The notes under the pieces are model-generated. The model saw only the letters and a list, made by a program, of their open reading frames with translations. It did not search any database and was not told where the DNA came from. 64,000 bases of DNA, taken from positions 372,001 to 436,000 of the forward strand of contig NZ_AUIB01000001.1 of the NCBI RefSeq assembly GCF_000423485.1, given 5' to 3'. Shown in pieces: positions 37,495 to 47,017 of this stretch (the stretch's first letter is position 1; every line of letters begins with the position of its first letter). The position numbers and the translations under genes are program-made. Source of the DNA: Propionimicrobium lymphophilum DSM 4903 (GTDB taxonomy: Bacteria > Actinomycetota > Actinomycetes > Propionibacteriales > Propionibacteriaceae).

Positions 37495-37995
37495 ATGGTT
37501 TATCAGCCTGATCTAACGACCTTAGGTTTCGTGCTTTCTCGTGATCGTCAAAGCGTTCTCATGGTGCACAGAATCGCTCGCGAATCTGATGAGCAGCTGG
37601 GCAAATGGAATGGCCTGGGAGGCAAGGTTGAGCCTGGCGAAGACGTCTGGAGTGGTTTAGCCAGGGAGCTTCGCGAAGAGGCGGGTATCAAAGCCACATC
37701 TATGCAGCTTCGCGGCACTGTTAGTTGGCCCGGCTTCCATAGCGACGGTGGCGACGTCTTCGGCATGATCTTCATCGTCGACGAATACGAGGGGCAGCCC
37801 GACACAGCCAGCGAAGAGGGGCCGCTCGAATGGAAGAAGATCAGCGAGATTCCAAACCTGCCGATGTTCGAAGGCGACAAATATTTCGTCCCGCTCGTTT
37901 TCGATCCGGAGGTCTCGTCTTTTCACCTCGTTATTCCGTACGAGTTCGGCGAGCCGACAGGATGGGGCGGACATATTGAAAGAATCGGTGACTAA
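37495..37995 (+). CDS. Nudix hydrolase, 8-oxo-dGTP diphosphatase-like
   Basis: A 166-residue protein with a complete Nudix box from GGKVEPGEDVWSG to ARELREEAGI (about residues 42-65). The preceding KWNGLGGKV and later PLEWKKISEIPNLPMFEGDK stretches resemble the MutT/MTH1-like group acting on oxidised nucleotides. It starts 12 bases after tsaD and may share its transcript. Substrate is inferred. Confidence 0.85.
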   Translation: MVYQPDLTTLGFVLSRDRQSVLMVHRIARESDEQLGKWNGLGGKVEPGEDVWSGLARELREEAGIKATSMQLRGTVSWPGFHSDGGDVFGMIFIVDEYEGQPDTASEEGPLEWKKISEIPNLPMFEGDKYFVPLVFDPEVSSFHLVIPYEFGEPTGWGGHIERIGD

Positions 37996-38009
37996 GTAAC
38001 TTATTCGCC

Positions 38010-38018
38010 TGTGGATAA
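38010..38018 (-). promoter_or_regulatory. Single perfect DnaA-box sequence
   Basis: The sequence tgtggataa is the reverse complement of the consensus DnaA box TTATCCACA. It stands alone, with no cluster or AT-rich unwinding region, so it is not an origin. It may be chance. Confidence 0.35.
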
Positions 38019-38074
38019 CTTGCCGGTCGAAGCGTTTTCGTCCATAGATTTTCTCGTGTCCGAAAGGACTTTTA

Positions 38075-39205
38075 TTGAAGTCGATGGATAGGAAAATCAT
38101 GCACTCGCGAACACGAAAAACAACTCGGCTGTTTCTTCTCTTCTCCCTAGCAGTCTTGTTGCTAAACGTTAGGCCGGCATTCGCGGATGACGGCCTCTAC
38201 CGATTGCAAAACCCAGACGGCACCGATTACGGATTTGCGGTGGTGGGCAGTAACGACTTGAAGTATGGCACCCGCATCTTTACGGCCTCGGATTCCACTA
38301 CGACGATTCGGGCCTATTGCGTCGAGAACACCGTTGCGGTTAGGCGCGACCACACCCTGAAGCTGTCCGAATGGGGCGAGTTCCCAGGAAGTAATAATTT
38401 TGGCGCAGATGAACAAGTGCGTCTTAAAGCAGCTTGGATAGCGGCCAACACATACCCGCAGATAGACCTAGAGCTGATGAGGGAGAAGACGGGGGTCGAT
38501 GGTTTGTCGGTCAAGGAGGCCATTACGGCTAGCCAGGCGGCAATATGGCATTTTACCGATGGCCTTCAGTTGGCAGACGTCAGCGGGGCCTCAGGGGGTG
38601 AAAAGGCCAACGTTGTGGCCGCCTACAACTACCTGACTGGCGACGCGAACGTCGGGGCAAATCTAGGGCCGAGCGTCCAAGTTACTACCCCTGACGTGGG
38701 AACCGCGGGACAGCGCCTTGGCCCAATCAAGGTTTCTGCCAACACGCAGGCCGTCGCTATCAAGGGTCTTGACATGCCGCTCGTCGATGCGCAGGGCCGA
38801 AGCGTCGATGCCAAAAATGCACCGACAAATGTCGACTTGTACGTGGACATTCCAGACGATGCCCCCGCAGCCAGCCAACAATTCAAAGTCTCTGCCATTA
38901 GCGACGCATACCTCGGTCATCTCCTGGTGGACACCGATGCCCAAAACCCGACCCAGACCATCATCGTCAGCGGAAGCCACAAGGTGAGCGCAGAGGCTGA
39001 GGGGAAGATCACTTGGGAAGCGTTGCCGCCTGCTCCGGCGGAACCCGAGCCGAGTCAAACGCCCGAACCCGTAGCCACTCCGAGCGCTCCGGTAACTGAA
39101 GCCAAAGCGCCTGGATTGCCGAAGACTGGGGAGCAGGGGTTCGCTGTGTTGGCGCTAGCCGTCCTTGCTGCTGGAGGAGCCTGGGTTTCGCTCCGCAGAC
39201 GCTAG
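38075..39205 (+). CDS. LPXTG surface protein with thioester adhesin domain
   Basis: A 376-residue wall-anchored protein. A TTG start at 38075 has AAAGGA six bases upstream. Residues 1-37 are a signal peptide ending in AFA. Residues about 38-200 match a Cys-Gln thioester domain: Cys82 in RAYCVENT and Gln154 in TASQAAIWHFTDG, the two residues that form the internal thioester in Gram-positive adhesins that bind host proteins covalently. A beta-rich domain follows, then a Pro/Glu-rich wall-spanning stretch. The sorting signal is LPKTG (about 348), a hydrophobic segment and a basic tail. The thioester bond itself is inferred from motif. Confidence 0.88.
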   Translation: MKSMDRKIMHSRTRKTTRLFLLFSLAVLLLNVRPAFADDGLYRLQNPDGTDYGFAVVGSNDLKYGTRIFTASDSTTTIRAYCVENTVAVRRDHTLKLSEWGEFPGSNNFGADEQVRLKAAWIAANTYPQIDLELMREKTGVDGLSVKEAITASQAAIWHFTDGLQLADVSGASGGEKANVVAAYNYLTGDANVGANLGPSVQVTTPDVGTAGQRLGPIKVSANTQAVAIKGLDMPLVDAQGRSVDAKNAPTNVDLYVDIPDDAPAASQQFKVSAISDAYLGHLLVDTDAQNPTQTIIVSGSHKVSAEAEGKITWEALPPAPAEPEPSQTPEPVATPSAPVTEAKAPGLPKTGEQGFAVLALAVLAAGGAWVSLRRR

Positions 39206-39239
39206 CGCAACCGGCTTTGTAGCAAGGAGATTAACTATC

Positions 39240-39311
39240 TTGAAAAAATATCTGCAAAAGGTTTGTAGGTTTTTCGGGCGAGTCCTGTTCCCAAACGAAG
39301 CTCGCCCATAG
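39240..39311 (+). CDS. Very short ORF with good ribosome site (possible gene remnant)
   Basis: A 23-residue frame starts TTG at 39240 with AAGGAGA upstream and encodes MKKYLQKVCRFFGRVLFPNE and a few more residues. Its Lys-rich then hydrophobic start could be the relic of another surface-protein signal peptide, as it lies between two LPXTG genes. A GGGCGAG/CTCGCCC inverted repeat spans its second half. It may equally be chance. Confidence 0.25.
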   Translation: MKKYLQKVCRFFGRVLFPNEARP

Positions 39312-39433
39312 CGATCCCTAGACTGCGGTTTTTCATCTACAACTGTCAGAAAAATATTGATTTTCCGTCTCGTAAACTCGACGGGTCAGAACCCCCTCTG
39401 GCAATCCTCAACAGGGTGAATGTTAGGAAAACT

Positions 39434-39903
39434 ATGCCTAATCTTGCTAAGAAAATTAGCCTACTTGTGCTTTTGAGCACGCTTTTCACTTTACTGGTCG
39501 GGATTAACCCGGCTCGTGCAGAAATCAACAACGAATTCTCGCTGGCCCCCAGCGGTGAATTCGACTCGGGGTATCGAGTATCCGGCGAGAATAGTTCTTC
39601 GCTGAAGGCCAGCCGTTGGAGGCCTGCGACAGGGCAACTGTTTCCTGGCTTGGCAAGCCACGTCCTGTAGTTCCTTATGCAGTATCGACTCCGTCGACAT
39701 CGGTTCCGAGCGAAGTCATCGAACCGACTCCGTCAGAGACCCCTTCGGCTACTGCAACTACTTCAGCAATCGAGGTTGCCGTAGTCAAGAAGAGCGAAAG
39801 CTCTAAGCCGGGTTTGCCTAAGACCGGCGCACAGGGTGCAGGAATGCTCGCGCTAGCCGCGCTGGTTGGCTTTGCTACGGTTCGCGTTATTCGAAATCGC
39901 TAG
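39434..39903 (+). pseudogene. Frameshifted LPXTG surface-protein gene
   Basis: The ATG at 39434 (AGGAAA upstream) opens a frame with a signal peptide ending PARA and about 45 further residues, stopping at 39668-39670. In another frame, open from 39595 to 39903, lie a Ser/Thr/Pro-rich stretch and a full sorting signal: LPKTGAQG, a hydrophobic segment and VRVIRNR. The two parts make sense only together, so the gene is broken by a frameshift between 39595 and 39667, or by an internal deletion that joined the ends out of frame. No clear slippery site for programmed frameshifting was seen. Confidence 0.75.
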
Positions 39904-39924
39904 TTAGCTAGTTAGGTAGTGCCA

Positions 39925-39966
39925 AAAATCTTTGACCGGTCAGGAAACTTGCCGGTCAAAGATTTT
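39925..39966. terminator. Terminator between LPXTG pseudogene and fur
   Basis: A 15-bp perfect stem pairs 39925-39939 with 39952-39966, with A-rich and T-rich ends. Confidence 0.8.
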
Positions 39967-40035
39967 ACTCAAAAGAGGTAAAGACGTGGTATTTTATCGA
40001 TCCGGGATACCTAAACTTTGAATTACTCAAAAGAG
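39966..40035. repeat. Direct repeat TACTCAAAAGAG upstream of fur
   Basis: The 12-mer tactcaaaagag occurs at 39966-39977 and 40024-40035, with 58 bases between copy starts. Each copy is nearly self-complementary (ctc/gag arms). A related form, attactcaaaaaaagag, lies near 49231. They could be binding sites of the Fur-family protein or another regulator. Confidence 0.4.
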
Positions 40036-40051
40036 TGGTAGGTTTATTACA

Positions 40052-40495
40052 ATGAGTGAGGTTAACGACTGGGTCGCGCGAATCCGCGGGGCAGGCTTGC
40101 GCGCCACCAACCCACGCCTGGTTGTGTTAGAAGCGCTAGCTCAACGACCCCACGTTAGCGTCGAAGAGCTGGTCGACATCGTCAAGTCGTACGGCAAATC
40201 AGTTAGCCTGCAATCTGCCTACAACGTTTTGACTGATTTGTGCCATGCTGGGCTCGTCAGAAGTATCGAGTTGCCCCACCAGCCCGCTCGCTATGAATTA
40301 GACAACGGTGACAATCATCACCACGCGGTTTGCTCTAGCTGCGCAAAGATTTATGACGTCTCTTGCGCTGTCGGCTACACGCCATGTCTGACTCCCGCAG
40401 AAGATCACGGAATGCAGATCAAAATTGCCGATGTTTTCTATCGGGGAGTCTGCGTTAATTGTCAAGAGTGCGAGCTGGACGAAGTAACCAGCTAG
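40052..40495 (+). CDS. Fur-family metal or peroxide regulator
   Basis: A 147-residue protein with an N-terminal winged helix (about residues 1-80; GLRATNPRLVVLEAL, SAYNVLTDLCHAGLV). The C-terminal dimerisation domain carries a metal-site HHH motif (DNHHHAVCSSC) and a second CVNC pair, which form the structural zinc site. It binds DNA in response to Fe, Zn or peroxide; which is not clear. TAGGTT ends seven bases before the ATG, suggesting a leaderless message. Its 3' end overlaps the TRIC gene by 4 bases in convergent orientation. Confidence 0.9.
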   Translation: MSEVNDWVARIRGAGLRATNPRLVVLEALAQRPHVSVEELVDIVKSYGKSVSLQSAYNVLTDLCHAGLVRSIELPHQPARYELDNGDNHHHAVCSSCAKIYDVSCAVGYTPCLTPAEDHGMQIKIADVFYRGVCVNCQECELDEVTS

Positions 40496-41232
40496 TTTCC
40501 TTCCGGCCTAATGGCCTCGATGCTGCCGGTCGGTGCCTCTGATAAGCGGGCCTTCCTGATGCCCCTCTTCCTGAACGCATTAGATAACTTTCCAGCCTTC
40601 AGATCTATCCCGCCTCTAGGCAGCGACCAGCCCTTTTTGGAGGCTATCCAACCGAAGAGTACACAACACACGATTGCTAGCGCCATGGCCAGGTTCGGGT
40701 AGCCAAGCTGCATGATGAAGTAAGCAATGAGAGCTCCGGCTAGGGCAACAGTTGCGTATAGCTCGTTACCTCCGAAAATCACCGGTGTGCGTCCAGCCAG
40801 AACGTCGCGGATAACTCCTCCTCCGACGCAGGTAATGACGCCTAACATGACGCATGCAACCGGGCCTAACCCGTAGTTGATCGCTTTGATTGTTCCTGTA
40901 GCTGCCCAGCAACCGAGCCCCAGAATGTCTAAGAATCCGAGCAATTTGCTGAACTTCTTCCCGCTCATGTTGACGATGTAGCCGAGAACTGCAGCGCCAA
41001 TCGCGCAGGGTAAATAGAGGGGGTTCTCTAGGGCTGCCGGGACTACGCCGAGGCCGGCTAGCATGACGTCTCGAATTAGACCTCCGCCCAACCCCGTTGC
41101 GATGGCTAGGACTGCGAACCCGACGATGTCGAATTTAAGCGAACGGGCCAGGACCGCTCCGATCAAGCCGTTGGCGGCCACAGCGGTCACGTCTACGGTG
41201 TTAAAAACAATTTGCGGGTCGATGGGTTGCAC
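40492..41232 (-). CDS. TRIC-type cation channel (UPF0126) membrane protein
   Basis: A 246-residue protein with about seven membrane segments and two related repeats, each holding a glycine-rich motif (GLGGGLIRDVML and CVGGGVIRDVLAG) characteristic of the bacterial TRIC/YadS family of potassium-permeable channels. A basic C-terminal tail of about 45 residues follows. It converges with the Fur gene. Confidence 0.9.
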   Translation of the reverse strand: MQPIDPQIVFNTVDVTAVAANGLIGAVLARSLKFDIVGFAVLAIATGLGGGLIRDVMLAGLGVVPAALENPLYLPCAIGAAVLGYIVNMSGKKFSKLLGFLDILGLGCWAATGTIKAINYGLGPVACVMLGVITCVGGGVIRDVLAGRTPVIFGGNELYATVALAGALIAYFIMQLGYPNLAMALAIVCCVLFGWIASKKGWSLPRGGIDLKAGKLSNAFRKRGIRKARLSEAPTGSIEAIRPEGN

Positions 41233-41297
41233 GTAACAAGGTTATGCCATGGTCAGACAAAACCATCTTTATGGAGCCGTAGGAAAATCTCTTCGGC

Positions 41298-41625
41298 TCA
41301 CATTCCAAGAAAATCGCGGATAGCGGGCATCTCGCGACGAATCTGCTGTTTGTCGTGACGCCAAGTTCGGAAGTTTCCAATAGCCCGGGTCTGCCGCTAG
41401 ATGAATGAACGATCTGGTGGCCCTGACCTGGTCGCGCGAAAGGTAGTTCGCCAGGTGGGTCGAGCCGGCCGAAATTCCCGCAACCCAATCGAAGTGGATC
41501 CTGTTGCGCAATAGCTCTACGACGACTGGGGCAGTGGCGCTATTTCGCATACCGCCGCCCTCAAAAATCAAGGCAACCCCGAATACGTTGTTGGTGAGCT
41601 GTTTGCTCTCGGTTCTGCCTATCAT
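41298..41625 (-). pseudogene. Patatin-like phospholipase remnant with internal deletion
   Basis: The minus strand opens with MIGRTESKQLTNNVFG, then VALIFEGGGMRNS (oxyanion motif) and WVAGISAGSTHL (nucleophile elbow GxSxG), as in the YjjU/patatin family. After about residue 80 the similarity stops. A neighbouring frame then ends WRHDKQQIRREMPAIRDFLG, which looks like the normal C-terminus of such proteins, with its stop at 41298-41300. Intact members are near 280-300 residues, so the middle, including the catalytic Asp, seems deleted. A start at 41694 is also possible. Confidence 0.7.
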
Positions 41626-41834
41626 GACTTCAAGCTTGCCAGCCAGATCAGAATGCGGACTATCTTTGCGAATATTTTGGCTAAATCGGTGCACGCTTTT
41701 GCAGATAATGCCTAATATGGTCGGCTTTAGGTGGGATTAACTACTTGGAATCATAGGTCGTTGGTATGGTTTTACTATTGCCTCGTTAAGAGCAGCGAGG
41801 TACTTAGTAATTACATATGGGAGGAATCACACAG

Positions 41835-43739
41835 ATGACGACCACCCCAGACGTTGCACCCGAGGATCTGACTCTTGCTGGCGACTTTGATTCGCCTACA
41901 ATGCAGCAGTGGAAGGACGAGGTTGCAAAGGTTCTCAACAGAGGGCGTCCTGAAAACAAGCAGCTGACTAGCGACCAAGCTTACGAGAGGCTGCGCAAGA
42001 CCACGGTCGACGGCATCACCGTCGAGCCGATCTACACCAAGGACGACGCTGTCGACCTTGGCTACACTGGCTCCGCGACTTTCGTTCGCGGCACTACTGT
42101 TCGTAACGGTGAGATGGATGCTTGGGATGTTCGTGTTTTGCACGAAGATCCTGAGGCTAAGTTCACCAACACTGAGATTCTGGAGGATCTGCAGCGCGGC
42201 GCAATGAGCGTGTGGCTGCGTGTGGATCCGGATGCGGTTAAGCCGGAAGACGTTGAGAAGGCACTAGAGGGTGTCGATTTGACGCTGGCTCCCGCTGCTG
42301 TGTCCAGCTACACCGATCAGATCGCTGCCGCCGATGCGCTTTTGGCTGTTGCCGAGAAGCGTGGCGACGACAAGGCGATCATCTCGCTGGGTCTCGACCC
42401 CATCGGTCAGGCTGCGACCACTGGCGAAAAGGCGGATCTGAGCAAGCTCGCCGATTACGCCAAGAAGGTTCAGAAGTTCGCCAAGCTGAACTCCGATAGC
42501 GAGTACGTTGCTGACACCCAACTTTCCCGCGCTATCACCATCGACGGCACTATATGGCACAACGCCGGTGCGGGCGAAGTCCACGAACTCGGCTGGCTCC
42601 TCGCCACCGGTGCAGAGTACGTTCGCGCTCTGATCGAGGCCGGCCTTAGCGCCGACGAGGCCTTCAACGCCATCGAGTTCCGTGTCACCGCCACCACCAA
42701 CCAAATGTTGACCATCGCAAGGCTGCGCGCTCTGCGCGTCGCTTGGGCACGAATTGGTGAAGAATTTGGTGTCGACGAGCGCCTGCGCGGTGCACGTCAG
42801 CACGCTGTGCAGTCTCGCCGCCAGATCACTCGCGACGATGCTTACGTGAACATGCTGCGTGGCACCATTTCTTGCTTCTCCGCCGCTGTTGCTGGCGCAG
42901 AGGCTGTCACCGTTCTTCCGTTCGACACCGCTTGGGGCCTGCCCAACAGGTTCAGCCGTCGTGTCGCTCGCAACACCCAGATCGTTCTGGCCGAAGAGTC
43001 CAACATTGGCCGCGTAAACGACCCCGCTGGTGGCGCTTGGGCGATGGAATCGCTGACCAAGGAAATTGCCGACAAGGCTTGGGCTGAGCTGCAGACCGTT
43101 GAGGCCGCTGGCGGCATGGCTGCCTACTTGGCAGACGGTTCCGTCGAAAAAGACCTCGCCGAGGTTAACGAGGCTCGTGCAAAGGCCCTTGCCACTCGTA
43201 AGCAGCCGATCACCGGTGTTTCCGAGTTCCCGAACCCGACCGAGGCCCCGGTTGAGGGCTTCCGCGAGCGTCTCGAGCTCGAGCGTGGCGGTCTTCCGTT
43301 CCTGCGCGATTCCGAGGTATTCGAGGAAATGCGCGACGCGACGAAGGGTCATGACAACGCTAAGGTATTCCTGGCTGGTCTGGGAACTCGTCGCGACTTC
43401 GGTGCCCGTGAAGGCTTCGCATCGAACTACTTCCACATCGCTGGCCTGGCCACGATCCTTCAGGAAGGTGGCTCGACCGAAGAAATTGTTGCAGCATTCA
43501 AGGAATCCGCCACTCCCGTCGCCTGCCTATGCTCCTCGCGCAAGGTTTACTCCGAGAAGGGCTTGGAAGTTGCCAAGGCTCTCAAGGACGCCGGCGCGAA
43601 GACCGTCCTGTTGGCTGGAAACATCAAGGAGCTCGGTGACGTTGACGCCTCCGGTGTCATCGATGGCACCATCGCCTTGGGCGTAGACGTCGTAGCTGGG
43701 CTAAACGACATTCTGCAGACTTTGGAGGTTCGCAAGTGA
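41835..43739 (+). CDS. mutA: Methylmalonyl-CoA mutase small subunit
   Basis: A 634-residue subunit of the B12-dependent mutase that interconverts succinyl-CoA and (R)-methylmalonyl-CoA. It has the TIM-barrel domain ([20 protein letters not shown]) and a C-terminal flavodoxin-like domain without the cobalamin-binding DxHxxG, so it is non-catalytic, as in Propionibacterium. The ATG at 41835 is chosen because GGGAGG (41820-41825) lies nine bases upstream; the ATG at 41817 contains that site. It overlaps mutB by 4 bases. A small hairpin (cctcg/cgagg) lies in the leader; no cobalamin riboswitch was seen. Confidence 0.95.
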   Translation: MTTTPDVAPEDLTLAGDFDSPTMQQWKDEVAKVLNRGRPENKQLTSDQAYERLRKTTVDGITVEPIYTKDDAVDLGYTGSATFVRGTTVRNGEMDAWDVRVLHEDPEAKFTNTEILEDLQRGAMSVWLRVDPDAVKPEDVEKALEGVDLTLAPAAVSSYTDQIAAADALLAVAEKRGDDKAIISLGLDPIGQAATTGEKADLSKLADYAKKVQKFAKLNSDSEYVADTQLSRAITIDGTIWHNAGAGEVHELGWLLATGAEYVRALIEAGLSADEAFNAIEFRVTATTNQMLTIARLRALRVAWARIGEEFGVDERLRGARQHAVQSRRQITRDDAYVNMLRGTISCFSAAVAGAEAVTVLPFDTAWGLPNRFSRRVARNTQIVLAEESNIGRVNDPAGGAWAMESLTKEIADKAWAELQTVEAAGGMAAYLADGSVEKDLAEVNEARAKALATRKQPITGVSEFPNPTEAPVEGFRERLELERGGLPFLRDSEVFEEMRDATKGHDNAKVFLAGLGTRRDFGAREGFASNYFHIAGLATILQEGGSTEEIVAAFKESATPVACLCSSRKVYSEKGLEVAKALKDAGAKTVLLAGNIKELGDVDASGVIDGTIALGVDVVAGLNDILQTLEVRK

Positions 43740-45916
43740 GCACCTTGCCACGTTTTGATCAGGTAGACCTCGGTAACCCTCAGGAGGCTGCCGACGGTAA
43801 GAACATTTTCATGCACAAGCTCGGCCCCGAAGCTGAGAAGTGGACCACTCCCGAGCAGATCGAGATTGAGCACATCTACGGCAACGAGGATCTGGAGAAG
43901 CTGGACTTCCTGGACACCAAACCAGGCTTCCCGCCTTACCTCCGCGGCCCGTACGCCACGATGTACACCTCTAGGCCTTGGACTATTCGTCAGTATGCTG
44001 GTTTCTCCACCGCTGCCGAGTCCAACGCTTTCTACCGCCGCAACCTGGCCGCTGGCCAGAAGGGTCTGTCGATTGCATTCGACCTTGCTACCCACCGCGG
44101 TTACGACTCGGACAATGCTCGTGTTACCGGCGACGTCGGTATGGCAGGTGTGGCCGTCGACTCGATCTTGGATATGCGTCAGCTCTTCGACGGAATTCCG
44201 CTAGATCAGATGTCGGTCTCGATGACCATGAACGGTGCGGTTCTGCCGATTCTGGCGTTCTACATCGTCGCGGCTGAGGAGCAGGGTGTTAAGCCTGAGC
44301 AGCTGGCCGGAACCATTCAGAATGACATTCTGAAGGAGTTCATGGTTCGTAACACTTACATCTACCCGCCGACACCGTCGATGCGTATCATCGCCGAGAT
44401 TTTTGCTTACACCTCGGCTAACATGCCGAAGTTCAACTCGATCTCGATTTCCGGCTACCACATGCAGGAAGCCGGCGCTACGTCAGACATCGAGATGGCG
44501 TACACCTTGGCTGATGGCGTTGAGTACATTCGCGCTGGTGAGTCGGTTGGTCTGAAGGTCGACCAGTTTGCCCCGCGTCTGAGCTTCTTCTGGGCTATGG
44601 GTATGAACTTCTTCACCGAGGTCGCCAAGATGCGTGCGGCTCGTATGCTGTGGGCTCGCCTGGTTCGCCAGTTCAACCCGCAGAACAAGAAGTCCATGAG
44701 CCTGCGTACTCACTCGCAGACCTCCGGTTGGTCGCTGACCGCTCAGGACGTCTACAACAACGTCGCTCGCACCTGTGTCGAAGCTATGGCTGCAACTCAG
44801 GGTCAGACCCAGTCGCTGCACACCAACGCGCTCGACGAGGCCATCGCGCTACCGACCGACTTCTCCGCGCGTATTGCCCGTAACACCCAGCTGTTCATTC
44901 AGCAGGAGAGCGGCAACACCCGCACGGTCGACCTGTGGGCTGGCTCGGCTTACGTCGAAAAGCTGACCAAGGAGATCGCCAAGAACGCTTGGAACCTGAT
45001 TCAGGAGGTCGAGCAGGCCGGCGGTATGACTAAGGCTATCGAGGCTGGCATCCCGAAGATGCGCATCGAGGAAGCCGCTGCTCGTACCCAGGCTCGCATC
45101 GACTCCGGCCGTCAGCCGGTTATCGGTGTTAACAAGTACACTCTCGATTCTTCTGATCCGTTGGATGTGCTGGTTGTTGACAACGCAACCGTTCGCGCCG
45201 AGCAGATCGCCAAGCTCGAGAAGCTGCGCGCTGAGCGTAACGAGGAAGACTGCCAGGCAGCTTTGGAGAAGCTCACTTGGGCTGCTGCCAACCCTGACTC
45301 TTCCGACCCCGATCGCAACCTGCTCAAGCTCGCCGTTGACGCTGCTCGCGCCAAGGCATCGCTGGGCGAGATCTCCGACGCACTGGAGAAGGAATTCGGC
45401 CGTTACACCGCTCAGATCCGCACGATTAGTGGTGTTTACTCTAAGGAATCCGGAATGTCCCCACGCATGGATGAGGCCAAGAAGAAGGTCGAGGAGTTCG
45501 AGGAGATCGCAGGACGTCGTCCGCGTATCATGATCGCGAAGATGGGCCAGGACGGTCACGACCGTGGCCAGAAGGTTGTCGCAACCGGCTTCGCAGACCT
45601 CGGTTTTGACGTTGAGGTTGGTCCTCTGTTCCAGACTCCGGAAGAGGCAGCTAGGGAAGCTATCGAAGGCGACGTCCACGTCGTCGGCGTTTCCTCGCTG
45701 GCCGCTGGCCACCTGACTCTGGTTCCGGCTCTTCGTCAGGAACTGGACAAGCAAGGCCGTGACGACATCGCGATCGTCGTCGGTGGCGTTATTCCTGAGC
45801 AGGACTACGACGAACTGCGCAAGGATGGCGCGATCGATATCTTTGGCCCGGGCACCAACATCGTCGATTCGGCGATCAAACTGCTCGACAAGATGATCGC
45901 AGCCGAGCAGGAATAA
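43736..45916 (+). CDS. mutB: Methylmalonyl-CoA mutase large (catalytic) subunit
   Basis: A 726-residue catalytic subunit. The substrate barrel has [16 protein letters not shown] and the C-terminal domain has the base-off cobalamin motif DGHDRGQKV, whose His ligates cobalt. It catalyses the radical carbon skeleton rearrangement central to propionate production or use. The GTG start overlaps mutA. The stop is followed by meaB after 27 bases. Confidence 0.97.
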   Translation: MSTLPRFDQVDLGNPQEAADGKNIFMHKLGPEAEKWTTPEQIEIEHIYGNEDLEKLDFLDTKPGFPPYLRGPYATMYTSRPWTIRQYAGFSTAAESNAFYRRNLAAGQKGLSIAFDLATHRGYDSDNARVTGDVGMAGVAVDSILDMRQLFDGIPLDQMSVSMTMNGAVLPILAFYIVAAEEQGVKPEQLAGTIQNDILKEFMVRNTYIYPPTPSMRIIAEIFAYTSANMPKFNSISISGYHMQEAGATSDIEMAYTLADGVEYIRAGESVGLKVDQFAPRLSFFWAMGMNFFTEVAKMRAARMLWARLVRQFNPQNKKSMSLRTHSQTSGWSLTAQDVYNNVARTCVEAMAATQGQTQSLHTNALDEAIALPTDFSARIARNTQLFIQQESGNTRTVDLWAGSAYVEKLTKEIAKNAWNLIQEVEQAGGMTKAIEAGIPKMRIEEAAARTQARIDSGRQPVIGVNKYTLDSSDPLDVLVVDNATVRAEQIAKLEKLRAERNEEDCQAALEKLTWAAANPDSSDPDRNLLKLAVDAARAKASLGEISDALEKEFGRYTAQIRTISGVYSKESGMSPRMDEAKKKVEEFEEIAGRRPRIMIAKMGQDGHDRGQKVVATGFADLGFDVEVGPLFQTPEEAAREAIEGDVHVVGVSSLAAGHLTLVPALRQELDKQGRDDIAIVVGGVIPEQDYDELRKDGAIDIFGPGTNIVDSAIKLLDKMIAAEQE

Positions 45917-45943
45917 TAACTAGCAAGATGTAAGGAGAAGCTA

Positions 45944-46957
45944 ATGGCAAGGAAGATTGATGTACCGGCCCTAGTCGAAGGGATCAAGGCAAGCAATCGC
46001 TCCGCCATGGCGCAATCCATCACTCTTGTTGAGTCGAAAAAACCTGCACACCGTGCACTAGCCAGGCAGCTCCTGACCGAGATTGCACCCCTCACGGGCA
46101 ATGCGATCCGGTTAGGGCTGACCGGCGTGCCGGGCGCGGGTAAATCTACTTTTACGGATTCGCTTGGCACCAAGCTTATTAAGGAGTACGGCAAGAAAGT
46201 GGCCGTGCTCGCTGTGGACCCATCCAGTAGCAAAACTGGTGGTTCTGTGCTGGGCGACCGCACCCGAATGGCAAGACTGACGTCTCTCGATGAATCGTTT
46301 GTCCGTCCTTCGCCATCGGGCACCCACCTTGGCGGTGTAGCCAGGGCTACCCGTGAAGCAATGCTCATCGTCGAGGCAGCGGGTTACGACGTTGTTATCG
46401 TCGAAACAGTTGGTGTTGGACAGTCCGAGGTTGCTGTTTCGGGCATGGTCGACACGTTCCTCATGCTTTCTCTGACGGGAGCCGGAGATCAGTTGCAGGG
46501 CATCAAGAAGGGCATCCTGGAGATGGCCGACGTGATTGCCGTCAACAAGGCAGACGGCCCGAACGAGCGAGAGGCCAGGGTAGCTGCCCGCGAGTTGGCA
46601 ATAGCCATGAAGCTGGTTACTGGCAACAGCAGCGACCGAATTCCTCCAGTGCTGACTTGTTCAGCGCTTAACGATGTTGGTCTGGATGAGGTCTGGAAGG
46701 CCGTCATCGAGCATCGCGAATGGTTGGAAAAGACCGTCGGGCTCGAAGCCTATCGTGGGCATCAGCAAGTCAGCTGGATGTGGGCGCAGGCAGAAACTGC
46801 GGTCCTGGACATCATGCACCGCGACGCGAAGATCCTTCCACTTGTGAAGGAGCTGGAGGCCAAGGTTATTAGCGGCCAGACAAGCGCTCTTGAAGCGTCT
46901 GCAAAGTTGCTGGAGGAGTTTTCTGAACTCATTCCGCAGGTAGATTGGGCTAACTAG
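45944..46957 (+). CDS. meaB: Methylmalonyl-CoA mutase-associated GTPase MeaB
   Basis: A 337-residue G3E-family GTPase (older name ArgK). Walker A is GVPGAGKSTFTDSLG; VLAVDPSSSKTGGSVLGDRT, VETVGVGQSE and NKADGP are conserved. It guards assembly and reactivation of the B12 mutase. AAGGAG lies before the ATG. It ends a three-gene mut operon with a strong terminator. Confidence 0.96.
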   Translation: MARKIDVPALVEGIKASNRSAMAQSITLVESKKPAHRALARQLLTEIAPLTGNAIRLGLTGVPGAGKSTFTDSLGTKLIKEYGKKVAVLAVDPSSSKTGGSVLGDRTRMARLTSLDESFVRPSPSGTHLGGVARATREAMLIVEAAGYDVVIVETVGVGQSEVAVSGMVDTFLMLSLTGAGDQLQGIKKGILEMADVIAVNKADGPNEREARVAARELAIAMKLVTGNSSDRIPPVLTCSALNDVGLDEVWKAVIEHREWLEKTVGLEAYRGHQQVSWMWAQAETAVLDIMHRDAKILPLVKELEAKVISGQTSALEASAKLLEEFSELIPQVDWAN

Positions 46958-46973
46958 AGATTTAGCGCCTATA

Positions 46974-47013
46974 AAAAAGTCGCGGGCCACCTCCGGGGCC
47001 CGCGACTTTTTGT
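46974..47013. terminator. Bidirectional terminator between meaB and MFS gene
   Basis: A 15-bp perfect stem pairs 46974-46988 with 46997-47011, with poly-A and poly-T ends, between converging genes. Confidence 0.93.
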
Positions 47014-47017
47014 TTAG

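Noticed and set aside
38010-38018. Replication origin
   Set aside because: A single DnaA box without a cluster, dnaA or dnaN nearby is not enough.
39595-39670. Programmed frameshift joining the two halves of the LPXTG gene
   Set aside because: No convincing slippery heptamer or downstream stimulator was seen, so gene decay is the simpler explanation.
41626-41834. Cobalamin riboswitch before mutA
   Set aside because: The gap is short and no B12-box-like sequence was found; only a 5-bp hairpin is present.
42264-43436. 390-codon open frame antisense to mutA
   Set aside because: It lies wholly within a well-supported gene and shows no recognisable domain.
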